Shown one piece after another: positions 50,336 through 60,306 of a DNA stretch of 64,000 nt. The DNA is taken from assembly GCA_963748295.1 (NCBI GenBank), contig CAVVIH010000008.1, forward strand, positions 372,001 to 436,000, in the 5' to 3' direction. Under the pieces are notes generated by a model. That model searched no databases. It was not told where the DNA came from and was given only the letters and a program-made list of their open reading frames with translations. Position 1 is the first letter of the stretch, and each line of letters begins with the position of its first letter. Made by a program: the position numbers and the translations under genes. The stretch is from CAVVIH01 sp963748295. Its GTDB lineage: Bacteria > Acidobacteriota > Vicinamibacteria > Vicinamibacterales > 2-12-FULL-66-21.

Positions 50336-51165
50336 ACGAAGTTTGCCACGGGGAACACGAAGAAGCCGTCGGCGCCGAGCGGAGCGACGAGCCCCACGTC
50401 CGCCGACAGCCGATCGCCGATGAACCGCACGCCGCCGGACAGGATGCCGCCGCTCTTGAACACGTAGTTCTCGGTCAGCAGCTTCAGGTTTCTGCGCACG
50501 CGCGTGTCGCCGCCGATCATGACGACAGGCGACTTGCCGCCGCCGTCTTCGAACGCGATGCCCGCGCCCATGCTCAGTGATCCGGCCGGCTGGCTGACGG
50601 TCACGACGCCGTAGCCGATGCCCGAGTTGTGGCCGGCCGCCAGGAGATGCAAACTGCCGACGGCGGCGCTCAGCTTGCCGCGGTCGATCACCTGGAACTT
50701 CGGCGTGATCCAGAACGGCCGCTCGGATTCGTCGAACCCGAACAGGAGCGGCGTGCCCCCGCCGATCGAGAACCGATCGGTGACGCCAACCTGCACGAAC
50801 GGCATGACGAACTCGTAAGTCCCGAATGAGACGGCGCCCTTTGGAAGCGACCGTGCCGTCGGGCCGAAGAAAAGGCGCGTCTGGTTCGGATCGTCCGGCA
50901 GGAACTCGCCCGCGACCAGCGTGCCCTTCACTTCTTTCAGGGCGAGCACGTCAGCGGCCTGCGCGGTGATTAGCACGCCCCCGATCGTCCGGAATTCGAT
51001 CTGCTCGTCGGTCTGACGCTCGATGGCGCCGTAGACTCGCGAGCCGTCCCGCAGTTTCAGCTCGTAGGTCGGCCCCTTCACTTCCTGCGCCGAAACAGGA
51101 CTGGGTCCGATTGCCGTTGCCGCACACATCGCGATTAGCACCGCCGCAAGAGACCGCTTGAACAT
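50323..51165 (-). CDS. Putative outer-membrane beta-barrel protein, unknown function
   Basis: 280 residues, signal peptide MFKRSLAAVLIAMCAATAIG to about 26. A small domain follows (YELKLRDGSRVYGAIERQT, GVLITAQAADVLALKEVKG), resembling an SH3-like or LSm-like fold. The remainder is alternating hydrophobic strands with many glycines (GAVSFGTYEFVMPFVQVGV, YGVVTVSQPAGSLSMGAG) and ends PVANFVYFF, consistent with an outer-membrane barrel. It overlaps the convergent hydrolase by 13 nt. Confidence 0.75.
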   Translation of the reverse strand: MFKRSLAAVLIAMCAATAIGPSPVSAQEVKGPTYELKLRDGSRVYGAIERQTDEQIEFRTIGGVLITAQAADVLALKEVKGTLVAGEFLPDDPNQTRLFFGPTARSLPKGAVSFGTYEFVMPFVQVGVTDRFSIGGGTPLLFGFDESERPFWITPKFQVIDRGKLSAAVGSLHLLAAGHNSGIGYGVVTVSQPAGSLSMGAGIAFEDGGGKSPVVMIGGDTRVRRNLKLLTENYVFKSGGILSGGVRFIGDRLSADVGLVAPLGADGFFVFPVANFVYFF

Positions 51166-51269
51166 GACCGCCCTCCAGGTCGGGAGCTGGGATCGCCGAC
51201 CTCAATGACGGCAGCGTAGCGGGGGCGGGAGTGACAAGTCCTGAAGGAGGTGTGAATTGTTGGTGAGGA

Positions 51270-53181
51270 TCAGCGGGCGCGCTCGGCGAGACTGGACGTA
51301 ACCCTTTCAAAATCAGCAGTTTCCCTGATTGTTGCGAGCAGCGGCTCGATCGGGATTGTCCACCCGCTGAACGGCAGCTCGGCCCGCTCCAGCAACGCCG
51401 ACAGGCAGTCGATCGCCTCGTCGTGTCGGTCCCGGACAGCGTGGTGCAGCGCCGCGGCTAGTAATGCTTCGGTGCTGCGGCCACCCTTTCGAAGCGCGTC
51501 GATTGCGGCCTCCGCGCGGCCGAACGCGGCATCGGCCCGCTGGCGCGTCATCGGCTCGCGCCAGTGCCGCACCGAGCCCGACGAGCGAGCGCGCGTGCTC
51601 GGGAAACAACTCCAGCGCGCGGCGGAATTGGTCGGCGGCCTGCCTGGGCGAGCCGGTCTGCAGGTAGGCGAAGCCCGCGCCGTCGTGCGCGTTCATCGCG
51701 AACTCGGGAGCGTAGAGCTGCGACGGTCCCGACGTGATTTCTCGCTCGAACTCGCGCTGCGCTTCGTCGGCGTCGCCGCGAGCGAGCCGGACCAGGCCGA
51801 GCAGCCAGTGCAGGCCTTTCGCCGGATACCGCTGTTTCAAATCAGCCTGGCGATCCTGGACGATCGTGCCTTCGCGCAGCACCGATTCCGCGCGATCGAG
51901 ATTGTTGCGGGCGATGTGCACCATCGCCGCCTCGAAGTGGATGAAGGGGAATTCGGGGTAGAACTCGACTGCCCGCGCAAGCGCCTGCAGGCGTTCGTCG
52001 CCCCATGCGGCATGCGCGAGCCTGAACTGATGTCCCCAGTGGCCCGGTTCGAGCGACACGGCGCGCCGCGCTTCCGTCAAGGCTTCCGCGGCCCGCCCCG
52101 CGCTCATGAGCAGGAACGACAGCGTCGCGTGCGCCTCCGAGAGATCGCGCTCCAGGTCGATCGCGCGGCGGACGTGATCGATCGCTCTCGCCAGCAACCC
52201 GCCGTCCGGCTGGTTCCGGGCGCGCGACATCTCGTATTGCCAGAACCGAGCGTTTGCCAGCCCGACGTGAGCGGCGGCATAGCGCGGATCGATCTTGATC
52301 GCCCGCTCGAAGTCGGCGATCGCCATGGGCACGGCGGCGCCGTCGAGCGATTCGAGTCGCACCCGTCCCTCGGTAAAGGCCTGGTACGCTTCGAGGCTGC
52401 TCGTGTCGCCGGTCGAGTGGCGCCCCGTGCCGCGGCGCGGCATGCCGAGCGACGCCGCGAACTGGGACACGAGTTTGTCCTGCAGATCGAAGACGTTGGC
52501 GAGCAGGCCGTCCGCCTTGGCGTCCGCGAGCGCTTCGCCGGTTGCGGCATCGACGACTCGCGCTGTGATCCGCAGCCGCTCGCCAGCACGCTGGAAGCTG
52601 CCGACCACCGCGCGATCCAGGTGCAGCTCGGGTCGCAGCGCCGAGAGATCCGAGCCGCAGCGCTTGACCGCTTCGACGACGCGGACGCGATCGATGACGC
52701 GCAGCGGCGACGTCGCGCGGAGATCGTTCGTGACGGTTTCGGCAATGCCTGAAGAGAGCCAGGCCAGCTCGCGATCGCCGCTGACGTTCGAGAAGTCGAG
52801 AACGGCGATCACCGGCTGTGACTCGTTCGCAGCCGCGGCGCGCGGCTGTGGTGCGTTCGCGCCGCTCGTCTCCGCCGGGTTCACCGGCGCGATGAAGCGG
52901 TAGCCGCGCCGGGCCACGGTTTGGATGTACGAGGGCTCGGACGGATCGTCACCCAACGCCTGCCGCAGCTCGGATACGGCTTGCGTGAGCGCGTTGTCCG
53001 TCACCGCCACGTCCGGCCACAGCGCCTTGAACAGCTCGTCCTTCGACACCAGCGACGAAGGGCGGGCAACCAGGTACAGCAGCAGGTCGATGATCTTCGG
53101 CGACAGCGGAATGATCTCGCCGTCGCGGACGAGCCGGTAGGCGGAAGGGTCGAGCGTGAACGGCCCGAATCTGTATGTCAC
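51270..53181 (-). CDS. Winged-helix (OmpR/CadC-type) regulator with TPR domain, one +1 frameshift
   Basis: About 636 codons from GTG 53181. Residues 1-100 are a trans_reg_C winged helix (YRFGPFTLDPSAYRLVRDGE, IIDLLLYLVARPSSLVSKDE, YIQTVARRGYRFIAPVNPAE). Next is a TolB-like/adenylate-cyclase-associated segment (QPVIAVLDFSNVSGDRELAW, LHLDRAVVGSFQRAGERLRI), then TPR repeats (AIADFERAIKIDPRYAAAHV and others). No membrane helix is seen. The shift near 51549 restores the C-terminal TPR region (TRQRADAAFGRAEAAIDALR). The start overlaps the stop of the small exported protein upstream (GTGA). Targets unknown. Confidence 0.87.
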
Positions 53182-53630
53182 CGCTTGCAGGTCGTCGAGG
53201 AGCCCTCGAACGATTTGGCTTCGAGCACCGGCAGTGCCTGGGATCCGCCGGGAGGGCCGCCGGGCGTGCCGCCGCGCATCGACGACTCGGCGCCGACGAC
53301 GATGCGCGTGTTGCCGACTGTGGTGCCGAGCGGAGTTGGATCGAGCTGCGACTTGAGAACGCCGGTCACTTCGACGACGTGGCCGTCGAACTTCTCCTTG
53401 AGATCCTTCAGCAGATCCTTCTTCCCTTTGAGCTGGAAGGTATGACCCGCCGGTTCACGGTCATCGTCCTCGCCGGTGAGGCCCATCTCGGTCGCCGCCA
53501 GCATCCCCCCGGTCAGACAGCCCTTCACGACGACGGTGTCGCCGCTCTTGGGCGTCTTCGTCTTTTGCGGCGACGCGGCCAGCGCCAGGGAGCACATCGT
53601 CACGAACGAAATCAGCAGGAGCGCGCGCAT
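53178..53630 (-). CDS. Small exported protein, OB-fold-like, unknown function
   Basis: 150 residues from ATG 53630, signal peptide MRALLLISFVTMCSLALAAS. The core is VVVKGCLTGGMLAATEMGL, HTFQLKGKKDLLKDLKEKFD and GHVVEVTGVLKSQLDP, i.e. a beta-barrel pattern in which a first strand carries a KGCLTGG cysteine. Similar exported proteins are common in Acidobacteriota. A much longer in-frame upstream extension runs antisense to the S66 peptidase and was discarded. Co-transcribed with the winged-helix/TPR gene. Confidence 0.78.
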   Translation of the reverse strand: MRALLLISFVTMCSLALAASPQKTKTPKSGDTVVVKGCLTGGMLAATEMGLTGEDDDREPAGHTFQLKGKKDLLKDLKEKFDGHVVEVTGVLKSQLDPTPLGTTVGNTRIVVGAESSMRGGTPGGPPGGSQALPVLEAKSFEGSSTTCKR

Positions 53631-53699
53631 ATGACCTCGTGGCAAGTGACGGGGACAGCATAGCACCTCGAGAGTGCCGGTCCGACACATTACAATTCG

Positions 53700-54737
53700 A
53701 TGATGCATCGTAGAACGTTCCTCGGCGGTGCGGCGATGACGGCCGCGGCGGCCGCGCTTTCTTCCCGGGCCGGCGCGCAGCAGCGGCTGCCGGTGATCAG
53801 GCCGAGCCGGCTGATGCCGGGCGATACCGTTGCGTTGGTGGCGCCGGCGAGCGCGACATTCAAGACGGTCGAGCTCGACATCGCAAAAGAGTCGCTCGAG
53901 GCGCTCGGCCTCGAGGTCCGGATCGGCGGACATCTGCTCGACCGGCACGGGTATCTGGCGGGACTCGATCGCGATCGCGCGGAGGACATCAACCGGTTCT
54001 TCACCGACGCGTCGATCAAGGCAATCCTGCCGATTCGCGGCGGCTGGGGCAGCAGCCGCCTGCTGCCGTATCTCGACTACGACGTCATCCGCCGCAATCC
54101 GAAAATCGTTCTCGGCTACAGCGACATCACCGCACTGCTGATCGCGATCCACGCGAGAACCGGGCTGGTCACGTTTCACGGCCCAAACGGCATGGGCCGG
54201 TGGGACGAGTTCTCGGTCGGCTGGGTGCGCCGCATCCTGTTCGAGCGCGAAGCGGTCACGATGGAGAATCCTCGCGAGAAAGGCGAGTTCCTCGTCCAGA
54301 CCGAGAACCGCATCCAGACGATCACACCCGGCGTGGCTCGCGGCCGAATTCTTGGCGGCAACCTCTCGGTGCTCTCCGCAATCATGGGCTCGATGTATCT
54401 GCCCGATTGGGACGGCGCGATCCTGTTCCTCGAAGACGTCGGCGAGGACGTCTACCGCGTCGATCGCATGATGACGACGCTGAAGCTCGCCGGGGTGCTC
54501 GAACGCATTCGCGGCTTCGTCTTCGGGACGTGCAGCGAGTGCGAACCCGGCGAAGGCTATGGCTCGCTGACGCTCGAGGAGATCTTCAACGATCACATCA
54601 AGCCGCTGAAGGTGCCGGCCTGGCAGGGCGCGATGATCGGCCATCGCATGCCGCAATTCACGATTGCCGTGGGCGGCCAGGTCGAGATCGACGCGACCGC
54701 CGGCCGCATCCGGATGCTCGAACCGGCGGTGAGTTGA
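53700..54737 (+). CDS. S66 family LD-carboxypeptidase, exported
   Basis: 345 residues. Twin-arginine-like N-terminus MMHRRTFLGGAAMTAAAAAL. Catalytic Ser141 in KIVLGYSDITALLIAI. Further motifs are PIRGGWGSSRLLPYLDYD, GGNLSVLSAIMGSMYLPDWD, ILFLEDVGEDVYRVDRMM with the catalytic Glu, and the histidine in GHRMPQFTIAVGG. Removes terminal D-Ala from murein tetrapeptide during peptidoglycan recycling; an export signal is unusual for classic LdcA but is seen in soil bacteria. It ends 4 bp from the convergent HEAT-cyclophilin gene. Confidence 0.9.
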   Translation: MMHRRTFLGGAAMTAAAAALSSRAGAQQRLPVIRPSRLMPGDTVALVAPASATFKTVELDIAKESLEALGLEVRIGGHLLDRHGYLAGLDRDRAEDINRFFTDASIKAILPIRGGWGSSRLLPYLDYDVIRRNPKIVLGYSDITALLIAIHARTGLVTFHGPNGMGRWDEFSVGWVRRILFEREAVTMENPREKGEFLVQTENRIQTITPGVARGRILGGNLSVLSAIMGSMYLPDWDGAILFLEDVGEDVYRVDRMMTTLKLAGVLERIRGFVFGTCSECEPGEGYGSLTLEEIFNDHIKPLKVPAWQGAMIGHRMPQFTIAVGGQVEIDATAGRIRMLEPAVS

Positions 54738-54741
54738 GCCG

Positions 54742-56827
54742 TCAGCGCGGCGGTTCGCAGCGAATCGTGACGCCCGTCGCGATGGCGACGCGCCGCATCC
54801 TGTCTCCCTCGTGGATCTCGTCGACGACCTTCATCTGATCGGCGCAGACGTAGGCAAACACGGTGTAGTCGTGGTCGAGCCGCGCGTTGTCGACCAGGTT
54901 GACGAAGAACTGCGCGTCGCCGGTGTCGCGGCCGCGCGTCGAGACGCCGACCGTTCCGCGCACGTGCATCAGCAGCCCGCGCTCGTCGCGCATGAACGGG
55001 CAATCGCCGCAGTACTCGTTCGCGTTCGGGCTGCCGCCCTGGATGACGAAATTCGGAACGACGCGGTGGAACGTCAGGTTGTCGTAGTACCCGATCTTCG
55101 ACGAGCTGCAAGAACCTGGCTTTGGTCAGAAGCGCCTGATTCGGATAGAACGCCATGTAGAAGCGCTGGCCGCTCTCCATCTCGACGCTGACGAGCGGCT
55201 GCGCGGTGACGGCGGCCTGTGACGGGACGTCGGGCTGGCGCTTCTGCGGCTCGATCGGCGGCCGCTTGCCGGTCCACGCTGCAATGCCGTCGGCGGCAGC
55301 GGACGCGACCGCGGGGTCGATGTCCCGCAGCAGCGGCATCAGGACGCCGGTCTGCGCGGTGTCGCCGAACTCGACCAGCCGCGCAATCAGCGCAAGCCGG
55401 ACGTCGCGCGATGTCATGCAGCGATCGGCCGTCGTTCTCGCGAGCGCTTCCGAAACGGCCGCCACCAGGCGCGGCGTGGGAACGGCGCCGCGAAGCTGGA
55501 GCGCCGCGACGCGAACCACCTGGTAGGGCCTGGCGGGTGCGTCGCGCCCAACCGTTCGATTCCGCCTCTCCAGCGCGCTGACGAAGATGGTGTCGCTGTC
55601 CGATTTGAGCAGCTGGCGAAGCGGGGGCAGCGCCGCCTCGACGACGTTGTCGTCGGGATCGGCGGCGAGCCGGACGAGCGTATCGGCATCGTCCATTGCC
55701 GCTGCCGCGCGCGCGGCATACATGCGCACCTGCCAGTCGTTGTGCATCGCGAACGACGACATCGCCACCGCCGCGCGCTCGCGCGATCGCTTGGCGAGCG
55801 CGACGAACGCATGCGCTTCGCGCTGCCACGGCCCGACTGTCGGCGGCGTTCGCGACTCGGCCGTGAGCCGGTCGGTGATCTGGTCGTCCGCTTTGCACTG
55901 ATCGCCCAGCGCGTCGAGGGCGGCCACGACGACGTGGAGGTCGGTGTCGGCGAGCGCATTCGTCAGCGGCGCGCAGCCGTTGTCGTCGGATGCGCGGCGC
56001 GCCCAGACGCGCACCGCTTCAAGGCGCACCGCCGGGGATCGATCCTGCAGGGCCAGGTTCAGCAGATGCGCGCGCTGTTCCGGCGAGAACGTATTGCCGG
56101 CGCCACCGAGCACGAGGACCGCGAGACGCCTGATCTCGAACTCTTCGTCCCGCAGCGCGGCCTCGACTGTGGGCTCGTCGGCTCCTTGCGACGCCACCAG
56201 TGCCGCCATCGCGTTCCGGCGCGCATCGGGCGGCTCGGTCCTCGCGGCACGGCTTGCGATGATTCGAAGCTGATCGAGCGTCTCCTCGCCGAGCGGCGCG
56301 AGCTTGCGATGGAGCCGGGCGATCGACTCGAGCCCCCGGGCGGCGGACGCGTGCGGAAGCGCGTTCCTGATGAACGCTTCCGCCGCGCGCACCTGATCGG
56401 TGGTTTCGTACGGCAGGCGGCCGAGCGATCGATAGACCTCACCAGATCGCGGTGCTGCCATCAGCGCCGCCTGGACCGCCTGGACGTGTTCGGCGGAGAT
56501 CGGCTCGGGAAGCGGCGCCCCCCGGAAGGACTGCGCGATCGCCGTCGCCGCTTCGGCGCGCGCGTCGGCGTCGCGCGCAGACAGCAGCGGCAGCAGCACA
56601 GGGATCACATCGCGCCGCTCGAGACGGCCCAGCGCACGTGCGGCGGCCGCCTGAACCTCTGCGGAATCGCTTCGCGTCGCCTCGGCGAGCGCCGCGAGCT
56701 GCCCGGAAAGCTCGGCGCGGTTCTCTTCGGCGGCGAGGACGGCCATCCGCCGCGAATCGATTCCGGGCGCGGGACCGGTTTGGAACAGTGTGAGCGTGGC
56801 GGCAAGAAACGCCGCCGCTCCAATCAT
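54742..56827 (-). CDS. HEAT-repeat protein fused to cyclophilin-type isomerase, one +1 frameshift
   Basis: About 694 codons from ATG 56827 (MIGAAAFLAATLTLFQTG, signal peptide). Residues at about 45-540 are HEAT repeats (AEVQAAAARALGRLERRDVI, FEIRRLAVLVLGGAGNTFSP and others). The C-terminal cyclophilin contains SGQRFYMAFYPNQALLTKAR. After a shift near 55093 (GAA-GAT-C-GGG-TAC) it continues GYYDNLTFHRVVPNFVIQGG and TGDAQFFVNLVDNARLDHDY. The longer upstream in-frame extension is antisense-like translation of the M49 gene and was discarded. It begins 8 bp after the M49 stop. Confidence 0.87.
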
Positions 56828-56835
56828 CCGCAGAG

Positions 56836-58788
56836 CTATCGCCTCCGGCCGGAATACTCCAACATCTGCGTCGTCAAATCCAGCGGATAAGTGATCGCGA
56901 CGTCGGTCACCTGGCCGGCGCCGTCCTTGACGAGCTCGAGCCGCGGCTGAACGAAGCCGGTGTACGAGGGCATCTGCAACCGCTCGACCCTCGCCACCAC
57001 CTCGTCGCGCAGCTTCGGGTCGAAATGCACGCCATAGGCTTCGAACAGCATGCGCGCGGCGGCGTAATCGCCCTCGGCCTTGATCCGCTGAACCTCCGCC
57101 AGCAGCTGACCGACGCCGGCGCGGAACGCGGCGGCATCGACCATCACGAAATACGTCTTGCCATCCCGCTGCTTGACCTCGATCGCGCGGGTGTTGGCCA
57201 TCAGCCACTGCACGATCATCTGCCGGTTGCGCATGTGGTCTTCTTCGATCTGCGTGCCTTCGCGAATTCTCCTGAGCTGCACCAGCGCATTGCGCGTGTA
57301 GGCTTCGTATTCGGCGAGGACGATCTCCGCATGGTCGGCCGCCTGGACCAGGCCGAGCTCGACCAGCTTGGGATCGGCGACGAAGTACAGCGCGACGAGA
57401 TCCGCTCGCGATTCCTCCAGCGCCGAATATTGCTCTTTCAGCGCGGTCTGCGGGCTGCCCTGCAGGCGCTCGGAGATGAGACCGGATCCGTGTCCGATCA
57501 CTTCGTGCAGGTCGGTCGTCAGCTCGCTGGCAACGCTGCTCCACTTTTCGCCGCGCGCAGCTTCCTCGGGCGTCCAGGCGAACTCGCGCCGGAATTCGGG
57601 TGAGGTCGAGCGGTCGTAGGCGATGTTGACGTTGCTCAGGGAGACCGACTTGCTGCCGTGGTTCTCCCGAATGGTCTGGTCGTTCGGCAGGTTGATCCCG
57701 ACCGGCGTGATCGGTCCGGACTCGCCGGTCTCGATCACGACGTCGATGGCGTTCGCGGTGATGCCGCGGACTCCCTGCTTCTTATACTGATCGGCCCACG
57801 GCATGCGGTCCTCGAACCACTGCGCCGCTTCGGCCAGCCGGCGGATGCCCTGCGTCTTCTCCGCGTTGACGTAGTAGACCAGTGCCTCCCACGCGCCCTT
57901 GTGGCCGCGGGCGTCCATGTACACCTCGACGAAGCCGTTGATGGTGTCCACGGGCGAGTCGCGATCGGCGACCCACGCGACGTCGTACTCGACACGGTCT
58001 GCGTCTTCTCCGGTCCGGTAGAACTTCACGAGCGCACGCAACGCCTTACCCATCGACGGCGTCGCATATCGGATCGCTTCTTCAAGATGCGCGACGATGG
58101 TACGGATCTCGCGATCGTATTTGCCGTCGACCCGGTAGACCTCCTCGACGATGGTGCCGTTCTTCTTCGACAGGCGGGAATTCAGGGGGTATTTCTCGCT
58201 GAACTGCTCGAGGTCGGCCATCGTTACGTTGACGTACAGATTGTTCGAGCTGGAGGTCAGGATGTCCTTGCCGTTGCCGGGCGTCTTGTTCGTGACAATC
58301 GGATCGAATTCCTGATCGAAGAACAGCGGCCGGAGCCGCGCGAGCATGGCGTCGAGCGGCTCGCCGGCCCGGCGCGGAAACGCGGCGCCGGCCCTTTCCG
58401 CGGCGGCGGCCGCGGCGGCAAACACCTCGGGCGTGCACTTGAGCACGAACTTGCGTGCGGTCAGGTTGTTGTATGGCCCGGTGTTGAGCCAGAACAGCTT
58501 GGTGTAACGCTGGATCTCCGCCAGCGTTTCGGGCGCGACGTCCCCCGCATGCGTGAGGATCTCTTCGAGCACGGTCCGCATCTCGAGGTTGTGGACGTAC
58601 CGCTGGTCGTAAAAGATGTCGCGCCCGGCGAGCGCCGCCTGGTACAGGTGCCAGATCAACAGTTTCTGATCGAGCGGCAGCCGTTCGAATCCATCCGCGT
58701 ACAACTGCGCCACTGCGGCATCGTCCACCCGCTCGAGCAGATACTTGCGTTCAGCGTTTGTTTCGTTTCCCGACAACATCGGTTCCAT
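56836..58788 (-). CDS. M49 family (dipeptidyl peptidase III-like) metallopeptidase
   Basis: About 650 residues from ATG 58788 (MEPMLSGNETNAERKYLLER); ATG 58779 is an alternative. Further upstream in-frame sequence is heptamer repeat. Zinc motif HEVIGHGSG (HExxGH, M49-specific) near residue 428, followed by the ligand region SALEESRADLVALYF. Also VYMDARGHKGAWEALVYYVN and PNDQTIRENHGSKSVSLSN. No signal peptide, so cytoplasmic removal of dipeptides is likely. First gene of a pair with the HEAT-cyclophilin. Confidence 0.9.
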   Translation of the reverse strand: MEPMLSGNETNAERKYLLERVDDAAVAQLYADGFERLPLDQKLLIWHLYQAALAGRDIFYDQRYVHNLEMRTVLEEILTHAGDVAPETLAEIQRYTKLFWLNTGPYNNLTARKFVLKCTPEVFAAAAAAAERAGAAFPRRAGEPLDAMLARLRPLFFDQEFDPIVTNKTPGNGKDILTSSSNNLYVNVTMADLEQFSEKYPLNSRLSKKNGTIVEEVYRVDGKYDREIRTIVAHLEEAIRYATPSMGKALRALVKFYRTGEDADRVEYDVAWVADRDSPVDTINGFVEVYMDARGHKGAWEALVYYVNAEKTQGIRRLAEAAQWFEDRMPWADQYKKQGVRGITANAIDVVIETGESGPITPVGINLPNDQTIRENHGSKSVSLSNVNIAYDRSTSPEFRREFAWTPEEAARGEKWSSVASELTTDLHEVIGHGSGLISERLQGSPQTALKEQYSALEESRADLVALYFVADPKLVELGLVQAADHAEIVLAEYEAYTRNALVQLRRIREGTQIEEDHMRNRQMIVQWLMANTRAIEVKQRDGKTYFVMVDAAAFRAGVGQLLAEVQRIKAEGDYAAARMLFEAYGVHFDPKLRDEVVARVERLQMPSYTGFVQPRLELVKDGAGQVTDVAITYPLDLTTQMLEYSGRRR

Positions 58789-58791
58789 TTG

Positions 58792-58845
58792 GGGAGTTTG
58801 GGAGTTGAGAATTGGGAGTTGGTTTCTTTGGGATTTGGGATTTGG
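58792..58845. repeat. Heptamer array (GGGAGTT and GGGATTT units), copy C
   Basis: GGGAGTTT, GGGAGTT, GAGAATT, GGGAGTT, a 9-mer, GGGATTT, GGGATTT. Its middle matches the right arm of copies A and B, but there is no complementary left arm. It separates the M49 start codon from the stop of the beta-CASP gene on the same strand. Confidence 0.8.
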
Positions 58846-58851
58846 CAATCG

Positions 58852-60306
58852 CTATAGCGTTACCGTTTCGGCGTGATTGGGAATTCGCGTCGTCCATCCG
58901 AGCTTCGTCTGAATCGACGCCGACAGGGCTTCCATCGCCGGTTCCTCGCCATGGACGATGAACGTCGTCGCGGGCGGGCGCTTGAAGCCGCCGAGCCACC
59001 GCAGGATTTCCAGCGAATCCGCGTGCGCCGACATCGACTCGACGAGCTCGATGCGCGCGTTGACCGGCACGAACTGACCGTGGATCTTCACCGCCTTCTC
59101 GCCGTCGACCATTCGCCGGCCGCGCGTGCCGACTGCCTGGTATCCCACGAACAGCACGGTGTTGCGCGGATCGGGAAGCGCGGCCTTGAGGTGATGCAGG
59201 ACGCGGCCGCCCGTGGCCATCCCGCTCGCGGAGATGACAATCGCCGGCACCCTCGACCGCGTGAGCTGCTTCGACTCCTCAGCCGACGCGATGGCGCTGA
59301 AGCGCTGCGTGCAAAAAGCGCAGACCTGGCGCTCCTGCTGTGCGTGCGCCCGGCGCTCGGCCGGCGCTTCGTCGCGATCCGCGGGACCGTGCGGCGCCTT
59401 TTCGTCCCGCGCTTCGGGCTGCATGTCGGCATCGAGCTCGGCAATACGCTCGGAATACCGCGCGAGCGCGTCGAGCGCCATCGGACTGTCCACGAACACC
59501 GGGAGCACGGGAATGCGCTTCTCCAGCTCCAGCTTCCTGATCCAGTAGATGATTTCCTCGACCCGGCCGATCGCGAACGCCGGGACGATGATCTTGCCGC
59601 CGCGATCCGCCGCTTCCCTGATCACCGCGGCCAGCTTCTCCCCGTTGTCGTCCCGCTCGTGGATGCGGTTCCCATACGTGGACTCGACCAGCAGGTAGTC
59701 CGCTTCCTCCACCATCGTCGGATCGGGCAGGACAGGACGGCCGAACCGGCCTAGGTCCCCGCCGAACAGGATCGTCTTGCCGCCGGTTCTTACCCGCGCA
59801 TACGCGGAGCCGAGCAGATGACCCGCGTTGATGAAGTCGACTTCGATATCGCCTGCGACCGGCATCGGACGGTCGTAGCCGACGGGCTGAAGCAGCGAAA
59901 TCGCACGGAACGCGTCCGCCTCGGTGTAGAGCGGCAGCGCGGGCGCATGCCGCGAGTAGCGTCCGCGATTGGCGTTCTCGGCGTCCTCTTCCTGGATGCG
60001 TCCTGAATCGGGCAGCACGATCCGGCACAGATCCTGGGTGCCGGGCGTGCAGAAGACACGCCCCTTGAATCCCTGGCCGACCAGCCGCGGCAGATACCCG
60101 CAGTGATCGAGATGCGCATGCGTGAGGATGACCGCGTCGATCTCCTGCGCATTGATTGGCAGATTCTTCCAGTTCCGTTCGCGCAGCTCTTTCAGGCCCT
60201 GAAACAGCCCGGCATCGATCAGAACCGTCGCCGATCCGGCACGAAGCAGATATTTCGATCCGGTCACCGTGCGTGCGGCGCCCAGAAACGTCAGCGTCAT
60301 CGTCAT
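58852..60306 (-). CDS. Metallo-beta-lactamase / beta-CASP family RNase-like protein
   Basis: 484 residues from ATG 60306, overlapping the preceding stop by 4 nt. Metallo-beta-lactamase motifs: TLTFLGAARTVTGSKYLL, VILTHAHLDHCGYLPRL (HxHxDH), INAGHLLGSAYARV, FGGDLGRFGRP. Beta-CASP motifs: VESTYGNRIHERDDNGEKLA, VPAFAIGRVEEIIYWIRKLE, VISASGMATGGRVLHHLKAA. C-terminal RMMBL: HADSLEILRWLGGFKRPPAT and FIVHGEEPAMEAL. The family comprises RNA endo/exonucleases of the CPSF/RNase J lineage. A charged insertion (about residues 286-318) precedes VCAFCTQRF. Confidence 0.92.
   Translation of the reverse strand: MTMTLTFLGAARTVTGSKYLLRAGSATVLIDAGLFQGLKELRERNWKNLPINAQEIDAVILTHAHLDHCGYLPRLVGQGFKGRVFCTPGTQDLCRIVLPDSGRIQEEDAENANRGRYSRHAPALPLYTEADAFRAISLLQPVGYDRPMPVAGDIEVDFINAGHLLGSAYARVRTGGKTILFGGDLGRFGRPVLPDPTMVEEADYLLVESTYGNRIHERDDNGEKLAAVIREAADRGGKIIVPAFAIGRVEEIIYWIRKLELEKRIPVLPVFVDSPMALDALARYSERIAELDADMQPEARDEKAPHGPADRDEAPAERRAHAQQERQVCAFCTQRFSAIASAEESKQLTRSRVPAIVISASGMATGGRVLHHLKAALPDPRNTVLFVGYQAVGTRGRRMVDGEKAVKIHGQFVPVNARIELVESMSAHADSLEILRWLGGFKRPPATTFIVHGEEPAMEALSASIQTKLGWTTRIPNHAETVTL

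Noticed and set aside
53631..54656. Long N-terminal extension of the small exported protein
   Set aside because: Antisense to the S66 peptidase; a clear signal peptide starts at 53630.
56828..57544. N-terminal extension of the HEAT-cyclophilin gene
   Set aside because: Out-of-frame M49 peptidase sequence; a signal peptide begins at 56827.
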